Positions 16,250 to 25,587 of a stretch of 64,000 nucleotides of DNA are shown one piece after another. The stretch comes from CAIWHR01 sp963734085 (GTDB lineage Bacteria > Pseudomonadota > Gammaproteobacteria > Burkholderiales > Casimicrobiaceae), in NCBI GenBank assembly GCA_963734085.1, contig CAVTFT010000013.1, positions 124,001 through 188,000 on the forward strand. Reading direction: 5' to 3'. The translations under genes and the position numbers were made by a program. The notes beneath the pieces are model-generated. The model was not told where the DNA came from. It did no database searches and saw nothing but the letters and a program-made list of their open reading frames with translations. Numbering within the stretch: the first letter of the stretch is position 1; every line of letters starts with the position of its first letter.

Positions 16250-17424
16250 GGCCGCTCCGAAGGCAGGAGGAGCTGTTCGAGGATGCGACGATAGAGGGCG
16301 GCGAGCCGGGCCAGGTCGGCAATGCTGACGCGCTCGTTCAGCTTGTGGATCGATGCGTTCACGGGTCCGAGCTCGACGATTTCGCGGCAGATTTCCGCGA
16401 TGAAACGGCCATCGGACGTGCCTCCTGTGCACGAGAGCTCGGGCGTGATGCCGCACACGTCCCGCACGGCAGTGGTCACGACGTCGACAAGTTTTCCCGG
16501 CGGCGTGAAATAGGGTTTGCCCGAGCCCGTCCAGACCAGCGCGTAGTCGAGGCCGTGCTTCGCGAGAATGGCCTCGACGCGTTGCTGCAGCGATTCGCGC
16601 GACGAAGCCGTGCCGTGCCGGAAGTTGAACATGACTTCGAGCGTGCCCGGGATGACGTTGTTCGCTCCTGCCCCGGCATGAATGTTCGAGGCCTGCCAGG
16701 TTGTCGGCGGGAAGAACGCGTCGCCGTCATCCCAGCGTGTCGCCGCGAGCTCGGCTAAGGCCGGCGCCGCGAGATGGATCGGGTTTTGCGCGAGATGCGG
16801 ATACGCGACGTGCCCCTGCACACCCTTGACCGTCAGCGTCGCCGACAGCGTGCCGCGGCGGCCGTTCTTGATCATGTCGCCCAGGATCGTCTGCGACGAC
16901 GGCTCGCCGACGATGCAGTAGTCGATCCTCTCGCCCGCCGCGGCGAGCTTGTCGACGACCTTGACGGTGCCGTCGACGGAGGGTCCTTCCTCGTCGGACG
17001 TGACGATGAGCGCGATGGACCCGGATGAGCGCGGATGCGCGGCGATGAAGGCTTCGATGGCCGTGACGAACGCAGCGACCGAGCCCTTCATATCGGCCGC
17101 GCCGCGTCCATAGAGGAAGCCATCGCGCTCGGTCGGCGTGAACGGATCGGATTGCCAGCCTTCGAGCGGCCCCGGCGGAACGACGTCGGTATGGCCTGCG
17201 AAACAGACGAGCGGGCGCGTGGATCCGCGCCGCGCCCACAGGTTGGTGACGCCATTGGACATCAGTGATTCGCAGATGAAGCCGAGTGGCGCGAGCCGCT
17301 TGGCGATCAGCACCTGACAACCGTCGTCAGCCGGGGTGAGCGACGGCCTCGCAATCAGCGTCCGCGCGAGTTCGAGCGTGGGGTCGACGGCGTGGGGAAC
17401 GGCGGGGCGCGCGGCAACACTCAT
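16246..17424 (-). CDS. dapE: Succinyl-diaminopimelate desuccinylase DapE
   Basis: A 392-residue M20-family metallohydrolase; it converts N-succinyl-LL-2,6-diaminopimelate to LL-diaminopimelate and succinate on the lysine and peptidoglycan route. Metal-site motifs: FAGHTDVVPPG (histidine ligand near residue 70), RGAADMKGS (bridging Asp), TSDEEGPSVDGT (general base and metal Glu), and a C-terminal histidine in NASIHKLNE. ATG at 17424 is used. Works with dapC and dapD, both in this window on the same strand but separated from it by glnD, map, def and others. Confidence 0.95.
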   Translation of the reverse strand: MSVAARPAVPHAVDPTLELARTLIARPSLTPADDGCQVLIAKRLAPLGFICESLMSNGVTNLWARRGSTRPLVCFAGHTDVVPPGPLEGWQSDPFTPTERDGFLYGRGAADMKGSVAAFVTAIEAFIAAHPRSSGSIALIVTSDEEGPSVDGTVKVVDKLAAAGERIDYCIVGEPSSQTILGDMIKNGRRGTLSATLTVKGVQGHVAYPHLAQNPIHLAAPALAELAATRWDDGDAFFPPTTWQASNIHAGAGANNVIPGTLEVMFNFRHGTASSRESLQQRVEAILAKHGLDYALVWTGSGKPYFTPPGKLVDVVTTAVRDVCGITPELSCTGGTSDGRFIAEICREIVELGPVNASIHKLNERVSIADLARLAALYRRILEQLLLPSERP

Positions 17425-17497
17425 GTGCCGAATGGTAGCAAAGACGCGGTGCGCCGGACGCGCAGCGGCTTCGCGAACCGCAGTTACCGCGGGACGT

Positions 17498-18670
17498 TCA
17501 ATGCGGGCGGTCCAACATCTCCGCGTCGATCTGCAGCGTGGTGAAATCGCTCTGCGGGCGCCGCGGCGCGGCGTCGGCGGTCTGCTGCGCCATCGCATCG
17601 ACGCGTGCCGTCGGCGAATTCTGGTTGATGAGCCAGGCGAGGTTCGTCGGCGAATCCGACGCGATCATCGCCTCGTCGTAGCCGATCTGGCCGTCGAGGT
17701 GCATCCGGCACAGCGCCTGCTCGAAGGTTTGCGACCCCGGGTAGAGCGACTGCTCCATCGCTTCCTTGACCTGCACGATCTCGCCGTTCTTGATGAGCTC
17801 GGCAATGAGCGAGGTGTTGAGCAGGATTTCGACGGCGGGCTGCAGCTCGCCCTCCTTGTTGCGGACGAGTCGTTGCGACACGATGGCGCGGAGGCCGATC
17901 GAGAGATCCGACAGCACGCCGGAACGCGCATCGTACGGAAACAGGTTGATGATCCGCGACAGCGCGTGATAGCTGTTGTTGGCATGGATCGTCGACAGGC
18001 ACAGGTGGCCCGTCAGCGTGTGCAGCAGCGCCTGCTGCATCGTCTCACGGTCACGGATCTCGCCGATCATGATGAGATCGGGTGCTTCGCGCAGCCCGTT
18101 CTGCAGCGCAGTCTGATAGTTCTGCGTGTCGATGTGCAGCTCGCGCTGGTTGACGATGCTTTGCTTGTGCTCGAACAGGTACTCGATCGGATCCTCGATC
18201 GTCAGGATGTGGCCCGACTTGTTGGAATTGCGGTGATCGATCATCGCCGCCAGCGTGGTCGACTTGCCCGAACCCGTCGCCCCGGCGATCAGCACGAGGC
18301 CGCGCTTTTCCAGAACGATATCGAGCAGTACCGGCGGCAGCCGCAACTCCTCGAACGAGGGGATGTGGCTCCGCACGAAGCGGATCACCATCGAGATCGT
18401 GCCGCGCTGGCGGAAGATGTTGATCCGGAAATTGCCGACCGCGCGGTCCAGATGGGACAGGTTCATCTCGAGCTCGTTCTCGAACTCGCGCGCCTGCTCC
18501 TTCGACATCAGCTCATAGGCGATGCGCCGCACCGTCTCGAGGTCCATCGGCTGCGTCGAGATCGGCGCGACGACGCCGTTGATCTTGATGTTGATCGGCG
18601 CGCCGCAGGAGATGAACAGGTCGGAAGCCTGCTTCTCCGCCATCAGTCTGAACAGTCGGTCGAGATACAT
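17498..18670 (-). CDS. pilU: Type IV pilus retraction ATPase, PilU-type
   Basis: A 390-residue GspE/PilT-family ATPase. Walker A is GATGSGKSTT (near residue 128), the Asp box ILTIEDPIEY, Walker B DLIMIGEIRDRETM and the His box STIHANNSYHAL. Start MYLDRLFRLMAEKQASDLF is the PilT/PilU N terminus. The C terminus continues about 40 residues past the PilT core (to QIDAEMLDRPH), which favours PilU over PilT. PilU supports PilT-driven pilus retraction in the cytoplasm at the base of the machine. pilT itself is not in the window. Divergent from the MTI phosphorylase gene. Confidence 0.88.
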   Translation of the reverse strand: MYLDRLFRLMAEKQASDLFISCGAPINIKINGVVAPISTQPMDLETVRRIAYELMSKEQAREFENELEMNLSHLDRAVGNFRINIFRQRGTISMVIRFVRSHIPSFEELRLPPVLLDIVLEKRGLVLIAGATGSGKSTTLAAMIDHRNSNKSGHILTIEDPIEYLFEHKQSIVNQRELHIDTQNYQTALQNGLREAPDLIMIGEIRDRETMQQALLHTLTGHLCLSTIHANNSYHALSRIINLFPYDARSGVLSDLSIGLRAIVSQRLVRNKEGELQPAVEILLNTSLIAELIKNGEIVQVKEAMEQSLYPGSQTFEQALCRMHLDGQIGYDEAMIASDSPTNLAWLINQNSPTARVDAMAQQTADAAPRRPQSDFTTLQIDAEMLDRPH

Positions 18671-18872
18671 GGGGCGTCCCCGGGCTACAATCGTGTCGCG
18701 CCGGCGTTTTCAGCCGGCGCCGCAGGTTTCCATGATAATGTCATGAATTGACGGGGAGTTCCAGCGCCGAGCCAGCCGCGGGCCGATAGGCGGCAAATCG
18801 GCTCGGTTGCGGGCCGCAAACCGGTCCCGATCACTGGCACTCTGCCCCGAATCCCGTTCCCAAGCAAGTTCC

Positions 18873-19604
18873 ATGCTCGCAATCATCGGTGGCAGCGGTC
18901 TCACCCGGCTCTCGACGCTTGCAGTCGCCCACCGCGAAGTCGTGCGCACCCCCTACGGCGAACCGTCTTCTGCGCTGCTCTTCGGGCAGATCGCCGGCCG
19001 CGAGGCGATTTTCCTGGCCCGGCACGGTCACGGCCACACCATCCCGCCGCACAAGGTGAATTACCGGGCCAACCTCTGGGCGCTCAAGGATCGCGGCGCG
19101 ACCGCCGTCGTGGCGGTTGCGTCGGTCGGGGGAATCCGCGCCGTGGTGCCGGGCGAGCTCGTGTTGCCCCACCAGCTCATCGATTACACGCACGACCGTG
19201 CGTCGAGCTTTTTCGACGGCGGCGATCGGCGAGTCGTCCACGTCGACTTCACGGAGCCGTATATGCCGGGGCTGCGGCAACAGTGTCTGGTGGCGGCCAA
19301 GCGCGCCGGAATTGCGCTGACCGACGGTGGGGTCTATGCGGCCGTCTCCGGACCGCGGCTCGAGACCGTCGCCGAGATCGACCGGCTGGACCGCGACGGC
19401 GCGACGATGGTCGGAATGACGGGAATGCCGGAAGCGGTGCTCGCGCGCGAGCTCGATCTTCCCTATGCGGCGATCGCTGTCGTCGTTAATCACGCCGCCG
19501 GGCGGGGCGACTCCACCGTGCAGATCTCGATGGAAGGCATTGCGCGCGTGCTGGAGACGGCGATGGACCGGGTCCGCGCTCTGCTGGAGCACGTAGCGCC
19601 ATGA
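18873..19604 (+). CDS. S-methyl-5'-thioinosine phosphorylase (MTIP)
   Basis: A 243-residue purine nucleoside phosphorylase (MTAP/PNP family 2). The N terminus is IIGGSGLTRL with the phosphate-binding glycines; next come FLARHGHGHTIPPHKVNYRAN (the phosphate and ribose site, residues about 48-68) and VGMTGMPEAVLARELDL. Length and the HGHTIPPHKVNYRAN form match the Pseudomonas-type enzyme that splits methylthioinosine rather than methylthioadenosine. An MTA/SAH deaminase gene at 30383 in the same window would supply methylthioinosine, which supports the call. Upstream in-frame codons exist, but ATG 18873 gives the family N terminus. The stop codon carries the first of three tandem repeats. Confidence 0.85.
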   Translation: MLAIIGGSGLTRLSTLAVAHREVVRTPYGEPSSALLFGQIAGREAIFLARHGHGHTIPPHKVNYRANLWALKDRGATAVVAVASVGGIRAVVPGELVLPHQLIDYTHDRASSFFDGGDRRVVHVDFTEPYMPGLRQQCLVAAKRAGIALTDGGVYAAVSGPRLETVAEIDRLDRDGATMVGMTGMPEAVLARELDLPYAAIAVVVNHAAGRGDSTVQISMEGIARVLETAMDRVRALLEHVAP

Positions 19605-19756
19605 GCCCGCCGGGCCGTCCCAAGGGCGAATACCGGAGTGCGGAGCACGAAGGTAGTCCGTTGAGCCCGCCGGGCCGTCCCAAGGGCGAATACCGGAGTG
19701 CGAGCACGAAGGTAGCAGCCCGCCGGGCCGTCCCAAGGGCGAATGCCGGAGTGCAT
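19601..19756 (+). repeat. Three tandem copies of a GC-rich repeat after the MTIP gene
   Basis: Units start at 19601, 19661 and about 19717 (periods 60 and about 53). Each has the core GCCCGCCGGGCCGTCCCAAG, then GGCGAATRCCGGAGTGC. The first begins ATGAGC on the MTIP stop codon, and units one and two are in frame, giving the repeated peptide SPPGRPKGEYRSA. The ATGAGC start and the GGCCGTCCCAAGG core relate it to the elements after hoxF, dapE and ihfB. The frame runs on without stop past the def start. Confidence 0.8.
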
Positions 19757-19787
19757 CGAGAACAAGTCCGGGCGATGAGGCGGAGTC

Positions 19788-20318
19788 ATGATCCGAAGCG
19801 TGCTGCGGATGGGCGACCCTCGGCTGTGGCAACGGTCGTCGCCGGTCGACGCTTTCGCCACGGCTGCGCTCGATTCGCTGCTCGCCGACCTGCGGGACAC
19901 GATGGCCGCCGAAAACGGCGCCGGCCTCGCGGCGCCGCAGATCGGCGTGCCCCTGCAGGTCGTCATCTTCGGGTTTGCCGAGAATCCGCGCTACCCCGAT
20001 GCGGAGCCCGTGCCCTACACCGAGCTCGTCAACCCGGTGCTGACGCCACTTTCCGACGAGATGGAGGAGGGCTGGGAAGGCTGTCTGTCCGTGCCGGGAT
20101 TGCGCGGCGTCGTGCCGAGGTACACGCGAATTCGCTACGAAGGCTTCGACCCGCACGGGCAGCCGATCCGGCGCGACGCGACCGGCTTCCACGCGCGGGT
20201 CGTCCAGCACGAATGCGACCATCTGCTCGGGATCCTCTATCCGATGCGGATGCGCGACTTCCGCCAGTTCGGCTATACCGACATCCTGTTTCCCGAGGCC
20301 GCCGCAGCGGAGGAGTAA
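19788..20318 (+). CDS. def: Peptide deformylase
   Basis: A 176-residue metallopeptidase that removes the N-formyl group from new proteins. All three motifs are present: GAGLAAPQIG (residues 44-53), EGCLSVPG (metal-binding Cys, near residue 100) and QHECDHLLG (HExxH, near residue 143). GGCGGAG precedes the ATG at 19788. No methionyl-tRNA formyltransferase gene is adjacent, so this may be a second deformylase copy, often found near housekeeping genes in Burkholderiales. It lies downstream of a tandem repeat and may be cotranscribed with the MTIP gene. Confidence 0.93.
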   Translation: MIRSVLRMGDPRLWQRSSPVDAFATAALDSLLADLRDTMAAENGAGLAAPQIGVPLQVVIFGFAENPRYPDAEPVPYTELVNPVLTPLSDEMEEGWEGCLSVPGLRGVVPRYTRIRYEGFDPHGQPIRRDATGFHARVVQHECDHLLGILYPMRMRDFRQFGYTDILFPEAAAAEE

Positions 20319-20448
20319 CCCAGCAGCAGCGCGGCCCCCGTCCTGCCACGACTGATCGGGGCGCCGATCTCTCGGCCGCCAGCGCCGACTCGCGACTGCT
20401 CGCATCCCCTTGCCTACGGCCTTGGGCCCCTGCTCGCCGCTCGCGTCG

Positions 20449-23052
20449 CTACACCCGCAGCTGATCGTAGAGCGAGGTTTCGAGCTTCAAAAGCGCCTGC
20501 TCGTCGTGCAGGCGCGCGCCGTCGATCAGGAAGACGTCCTCGGCGCGCTCGCCCAGCGTGTTGATCTTGGCGCTCGTGACGTTGACGTTCGCGCGCGCGA
20601 GCGTGTAGGCGATCTGCGCGAGCAGGCCCGGGCGGTCGCCGGCGACGACCTCGAGGATGTAATGCGTTCCCTTGTCGTCGGGAGAGATCTGCACCGATGG
20701 CGACAGCGGGAAGTGCTTGAGCCTGCGACTCACGCGACCGGCGACCGGCTCCTCCAGCGGCGGGTGCTTCTCCAGCAGCTCCTTCAGCTCGAATTCGACT
20801 TGCTGGATCGTGTCGCGGTACGACGTGTCCGGGTTCGCGGGGTCGAGGATCGCGAACGTATCGAGCGCATAGCCGTGGCGCGTCGTGTGGATCTTCGCCT
20901 CCATGATCGACAATCCGCGGCGCCCGAAATAGCCGCAGATCCGCGCGAACAGGTTCTTCTGATCGGGTAGATAGACCATCACCTGCAAGCCGGCTTCGCC
21001 GCGCGACAGCCGTGCGCGCACGACCGGTTCCGCTCGCGCGATCCGCCAATAGAGTTGCCGGGCGTGCCACGCGATCTCGTCGGCCGAGTGACGCTGGAAA
21101 TAGACGTTGTCCAGACGCGACCACAGCGCGCGCTCGGCGCCGTCGGGTACCGCGTACAAACGCAACAGGCGCTGCGCTTCGCTCTGGCGTTGTTGCAGGC
21201 TGTCGGCGAGCGTGACCGGGACCATCGCCCCCGCCAGTCGCGCCCGCGTTGCATGAAACAGGTCCTCGAGCAGCCGCGCCTTCCAGGCATTCCACACCTT
21301 CGGGCTCGTGCCGCGGATATCGGCGACGGTGAGGAGGTACAGCGCGACCAGGCGGCGCTCGGTTCCGACTTTACGGGCAAACGCGGCGACGACATCCGGA
21401 TCGGTGACGTCCTGCTTCTGCGCCGTGGCCGACATCGTCAGGTGCTGTGCGACCAGCCACGCGATGAGCTCCGTGTCCTCGGCGGGAACGCCGTGGGCGC
21501 GGCAGAACCGGCGTGCCTCGCGCCCTCCCAGCGCCGAATGGTCGCCGCCGCGGCCCTTGGCGATGTCGTGGAACAGTCCTGCGAGGTAGAGAACCTCCCT
21601 GCGCTCGAAATCGGTGATGAGCCGCGAGCAAAGCGGGTACTCGTGCGCATGTTGCGCTTCCGTGAAGCGGCGCAAATTGCGGATCACCATCAGGATATGC
21701 TCGTCGACCGTGTAGACATGGAAGAGGTCGTGCTGCATCTGGCCGACGATCCGGCCGAACGCCGGCAGGCAATTGCCGAGGATCCCGTACTGGTTCATCC
21801 GCCGCAACTCGTGCGTGACGCCGCTTCGTTCGCGGAAGATCTGCAGGAAACGCGCGCGATTGCCGGGATCGCGGCGGAAGCGCGCGTCGATCCGATGCCG
21901 GTTGCGCCAGAGCGCGCGCAGCGTGCGCGCCGACATGCCTTTCAATTCCCGATGGCGCTGCATCGTGAGGAATGCGTCGAGCATCGCCTGCGGACGTCGT
22001 TCGAACAGCGTCTCGTCCCGGAGCTCCAGGAGCTCGTCGACGGCGACGAACTCGTCGTCGAGGGCGACCGGCTCGGCCGGGACGGGGAACAGGCGCGCGT
22101 GCAGGTTCTGCAGCAGGATCACGTTCAACTGGCGAACGAGTTTCGCGGCGCGATAGTAGCGCTGCATCAGTTGCTCGCTCGCCCGCTTGGCCTGCGTGTC
22201 GACCAGCGCGAGCTCGCGGGCGAGCGCGTTCTGCTGGTCGAAGACGAGCCGGTCCTCGCGGCGGCCCGCGAGGTAATGGAGCCTGACGCGCAGCTCGCCG
22301 ATGAATCGCTCCTGCCGCGATACCGTGCGCGCTTCCTGCGTCGTGAGCAGGCCCGCCTTGGCGATCTCGCGCCATGAGCGGCCGAGGCCGGCCGCACGAG
22401 CGATCCAGAGCACCGTCTGCAGATCGCGCAGTCCGCCCGGGCTCTCCTTCAGGTTCGGCTCGAGGTTGTAGGCGGTGTCATGGTGTTTGAGATGGCGCTG
22501 CTGCTGCTCGAGCAGCTTTTCTTCGTAGAAGTGGCGCGCGTCCATGGCGGCCGCGAAGGCGCTGCGGAACGCGCGATATTCGGCACGCGAGCCGCCGATC
22601 AGGCGATGCTCGAGCAGGTTCGTCCTGATCGTGATGTCGCCGACCATCTCGGCTTCGCATTCGGCGGCGGTGCGCACACTGTGGCCGACTTCGAGGCCGA
22701 TATCCCACAGCACGCCGACGAACCGCTCGACGAATGCGGTTCCGGCGGCGTCGAGCGGACGCGCGTGCAGGATCAGCACATCGACGTCGGAATGCGGGAA
22801 CAGCTCGCCGCGGCCGTAGCCGCCGACGGCGACGAGCGCTGCGTACTCCGGCGCGCCGAGCCGCGACCACGCGATAGCCAGCGCCTGGTCGACGAGCCGC
22901 GCCTGCTGACGGAGCAGGCGCGACGTGTCGGGACGTGCCTGAAAATCCAGCGCGAGGACCGTGCGACCGGCGCGCAGCGTCTCTCGGCAATCGCGGACGA
23001 GATCCGCAGTCCGGTCGGGGACGCGCGCCGCAATGGAGACCGCGGTTCCCAT
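20449..23052 (-). CDS. glnD: Bifunctional uridylyltransferase/uridylyl-removing enzyme GlnD
   Basis: An 867-residue nitrogen sensor that uridylylates PII proteins when glutamine is low and removes UMP when it is high. Domains in order: nucleotidyltransferase with VAVGGYGRGELFPHSDVD (about residues 75-92), the GlnD linker, HD hydrolase with AGLFHDIAKGRGGDHS (about 490-505), and two C-terminal ACT domains (VMVYLPDQKNLFARICGYF and ILEVVAGDRPGLLAQIAY) that sense glutamine. ATG 23052 is chosen since upstream codons fall in map. Start lies 11 bases after map, so both are probably one transcript. Normal length for the family. Confidence 0.96.
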   Translation of the reverse strand: MGTAVSIAARVPDRTADLVRDCRETLRAGRTVLALDFQARPDTSRLLRQQARLVDQALAIAWSRLGAPEYAALVAVGGYGRGELFPHSDVDVLILHARPLDAAGTAFVERFVGVLWDIGLEVGHSVRTAAECEAEMVGDITIRTNLLEHRLIGGSRAEYRAFRSAFAAAMDARHFYEEKLLEQQQRHLKHHDTAYNLEPNLKESPGGLRDLQTVLWIARAAGLGRSWREIAKAGLLTTQEARTVSRQERFIGELRVRLHYLAGRREDRLVFDQQNALARELALVDTQAKRASEQLMQRYYRAAKLVRQLNVILLQNLHARLFPVPAEPVALDDEFVAVDELLELRDETLFERRPQAMLDAFLTMQRHRELKGMSARTLRALWRNRHRIDARFRRDPGNRARFLQIFRERSGVTHELRRMNQYGILGNCLPAFGRIVGQMQHDLFHVYTVDEHILMVIRNLRRFTEAQHAHEYPLCSRLITDFERREVLYLAGLFHDIAKGRGGDHSALGGREARRFCRAHGVPAEDTELIAWLVAQHLTMSATAQKQDVTDPDVVAAFARKVGTERRLVALYLLTVADIRGTSPKVWNAWKARLLEDLFHATRARLAGAMVPVTLADSLQQRQSEAQRLLRLYAVPDGAERALWSRLDNVYFQRHSADEIAWHARQLYWRIARAEPVVRARLSRGEAGLQVMVYLPDQKNLFARICGYFGRRGLSIMEAKIHTTRHGYALDTFAILDPANPDTSYRDTIQQVEFELKELLEKHPPLEEPVAGRVSRRLKHFPLSPSVQISPDDKGTHYILEVVAGDRPGLLAQIAYTLARANVNVTSAKINTLGERAEDVFLIDGARLHDEQALLKLETSLYDQLRV

Positions 23053-23063
23053 TCGAGGACGCT

Positions 23064-23855
23064 TCAGGCGGCCGGAGGCGGCATTCCGGGCGAGACCGTC
23101 AGCACCTCGTGGCTCTCGGGCGTCACCAGCACCGTGTGCTCCCATTGCGCCGACAGCGAGTGGTCGGCCGTGACAATCGTCCAGCCGTCGGCGAGGCTCC
23201 GGATCGCGGCGCGGCCGGCGTTGATCATCGGCTCGATCGTGAAGATCATTCCCGGTTGCAGCACCAGTCCGGTGCCGGGCCGGCCGTAGTGCAGCACCTG
23301 CGGTTCTTCATGGAAGGCGCGGCCGATACCATGTCCGCAGAACTCGCGCACGACCGAAAAATGCTGGCCTTCGGCGAACTTCTGGATCGTGTGGCCGATG
23401 TCGCCCAGGTGCACGCCGGGCCGCACCGCGCGGATGCCGCGCCACATCGCCTCGTGCGTCGTCTCGACCAGCCGCTTTGCCTGGATCGACGGCGTGCCGA
23501 TATAGAACATCCGGCTCGTGTCGCCATGCCAGCCGTCCTTGATCACGGTCACGTCGATGTTGACGATGTCGCCGGGTTTCAATTTCTTGTCGCCGGGGAT
23601 ACCGTGGCAGACGACGTGATTGACCGACGTGCAGATCGACGCGGGGTAGGGCGCATGGCCCGAAGGCTGATAGTTGAGCGTCGCGGGAATCACATGCTGG
23701 ACGTTGACCTGGTAGTCGTGCGCGAGGCGATCCAGCTCGCCGGTAGTCACTCCGGGCTGCACGCGCGGCGTGAGCCAGTCGAGGAGCTCCGCCGCGAGGC
23801 GTCCGGCGACGCGCATTTGCTCGATGTCCTCGGCGGACTTGATCGTCACCGGCAT
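23064..23855 (-). CDS. map: Methionine aminopeptidase, type I
   Basis: A 263-residue metalloenzyme that removes the initiator methionine after deformylation. The five metal ligands of the pita-bread fold are visible: VNIDVTV and GWHGDTS (two Asp), GHGIGRAFHEEP (His), FTIEPM (Glu) and WEHTVLV (Glu); the substrate histidine is in VVCHGIPG. ATG 23855 gives the usual N terminus (TIKSAEDIEQMRVAGRLAAE). It lies between dapD and glnD, about 25 bases after dapD, and is not beside rpsB as in some relatives. Functionally paired with def in this window. Confidence 0.95.
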   Translation of the reverse strand: MPVTIKSAEDIEQMRVAGRLAAELLDWLTPRVQPGVTTGELDRLAHDYQVNVQHVIPATLNYQPSGHAPYPASICTSVNHVVCHGIPGDKKLKPGDIVNIDVTVIKDGWHGDTSRMFYIGTPSIQAKRLVETTHEAMWRGIRAVRPGVHLGDIGHTIQKFAEGQHFSVVREFCGHGIGRAFHEEPQVLHYGRPGTGLVLQPGMIFTIEPMINAGRAAIRSLADGWTIVTADHSLSAQWEHTVLVTPESHEVLTVSPGMPPPAA

Positions 23856-23880
23856 GGTCGTCAATGCGGCGTCTTCCACG

Positions 23881-24720
<840 letters not shown>

Positions 24721-24840
24721 GCCGCTTGCGTTACGGGCGGGGACTAAAAACGACCATTTTACCCCGGCGCGGCACCTGGCCGCGACCCTGTGGTGATCCG
24801 AGCGAGGGAACGACGCCGGGCGTACGCGGCCGGCCGGGGA

Positions 24841-25578
24841 CTACATCGACTTGAAGCGATGCGCGAACGTGCGGCTGACCGGGAGCTTTTCGTCGCGGTC
24901 GGTGAGCAGGATGACGGGCTCTCCGCGCCAGTCCCGCTCGACGCGGGCGACGGCGCGCAGGTTGACGATCGTCCCGCGATGGATCTGCCAGAAGGCATCG
25001 GGATCGAGCTCGTCGTGGAGCTCCTTGATCGGCTTCCTGATCAGCGCCTCGCCGTCCCGCGTGACCACACGCGTGTACTTGTCGCCGGCCTGGAAATAGA
25101 GGATGTCGTCGACGGCGATCATCCGCATCGACGCTCCGAGCGACGCGCGAATCCACTTGAGCGGTCCGCCGTCGCGCGCCGCGAGCTTCGCGAGCAGGGC
25201 CGTGAGATCGAGCGGCGCCTCGGCGAGCCGCGCCTTCAGGCGGGCGACGACCTTGGCGATGCGCTCGGGCGCCGGCGGCTTCAGCACGTAGTCGATCGCC
25301 CCCTCGTCGAAGGCCGCGACGGCATATTCATCGTAGGCGGTGACGAATACGACATGGCAGCTGCCGTCGAGCTCGCGCGCGACGTCGAGGCCCGAGCGCA
25401 CCGGCATCCGGATATCGAGGAACGCGATGTCGGGCTTGTGCTCGCCCGCGAGCGACAATGCCTCGTCGCCGTTGCCCGCCTCGGCGACGATCTCGAGCTC
25501 CGGCCATGCGTCCGCGAGCCGCGATTTCAGCTGCGCCCGCAACATCGGCTCGTCTTCGGCGATGAGGGCGGTGGGCAT
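24841..25578 (-). CDS. LytTR-family response regulator
   Basis: A 245-residue regulator: receiver domain (residues 1-115) with IAEDEP, phospho-acceptor Asp in FLDIRMP (about residue 54), and the conserved VTAYDEYA and VLKPPAPER; then a LytTR DNA-binding domain (about 140-245; ILYFQAGDKYTRVVT, FWQIHRGTIVNL, RFKSM). Closely related to AlgR/YehT types. Phosphorylated by the histidine kinase encoded ten bases upstream. Target genes are not evident; it sits between dapC and dapD, which are otherwise metabolic genes. Confidence 0.92.
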   Translation of the reverse strand: MPTALIAEDEPMLRAQLKSRLADAWPELEIVAEAGNGDEALSLAGEHKPDIAFLDIRMPVRSGLDVARELDGSCHVVFVTAYDEYAVAAFDEGAIDYVLKPPAPERIAKVVARLKARLAEAPLDLTALLAKLAARDGGPLKWIRASLGASMRMIAVDDILYFQAGDKYTRVVTRDGEALIRKPIKELHDELDPDAFWQIHRGTIVNLRAVARVERDWRGEPVILLTDRDEKLPVSRTFAHRFKSM

Positions 25579-25587
25579 CGTCAGCGC

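Noticed and set aside
19601..20464. Long plus-strand frame starting in the tandem repeat
   Set aside because: Beyond the repeat it is an out-of-frame reading of def, which has all three deformylase motifs in its own frame.
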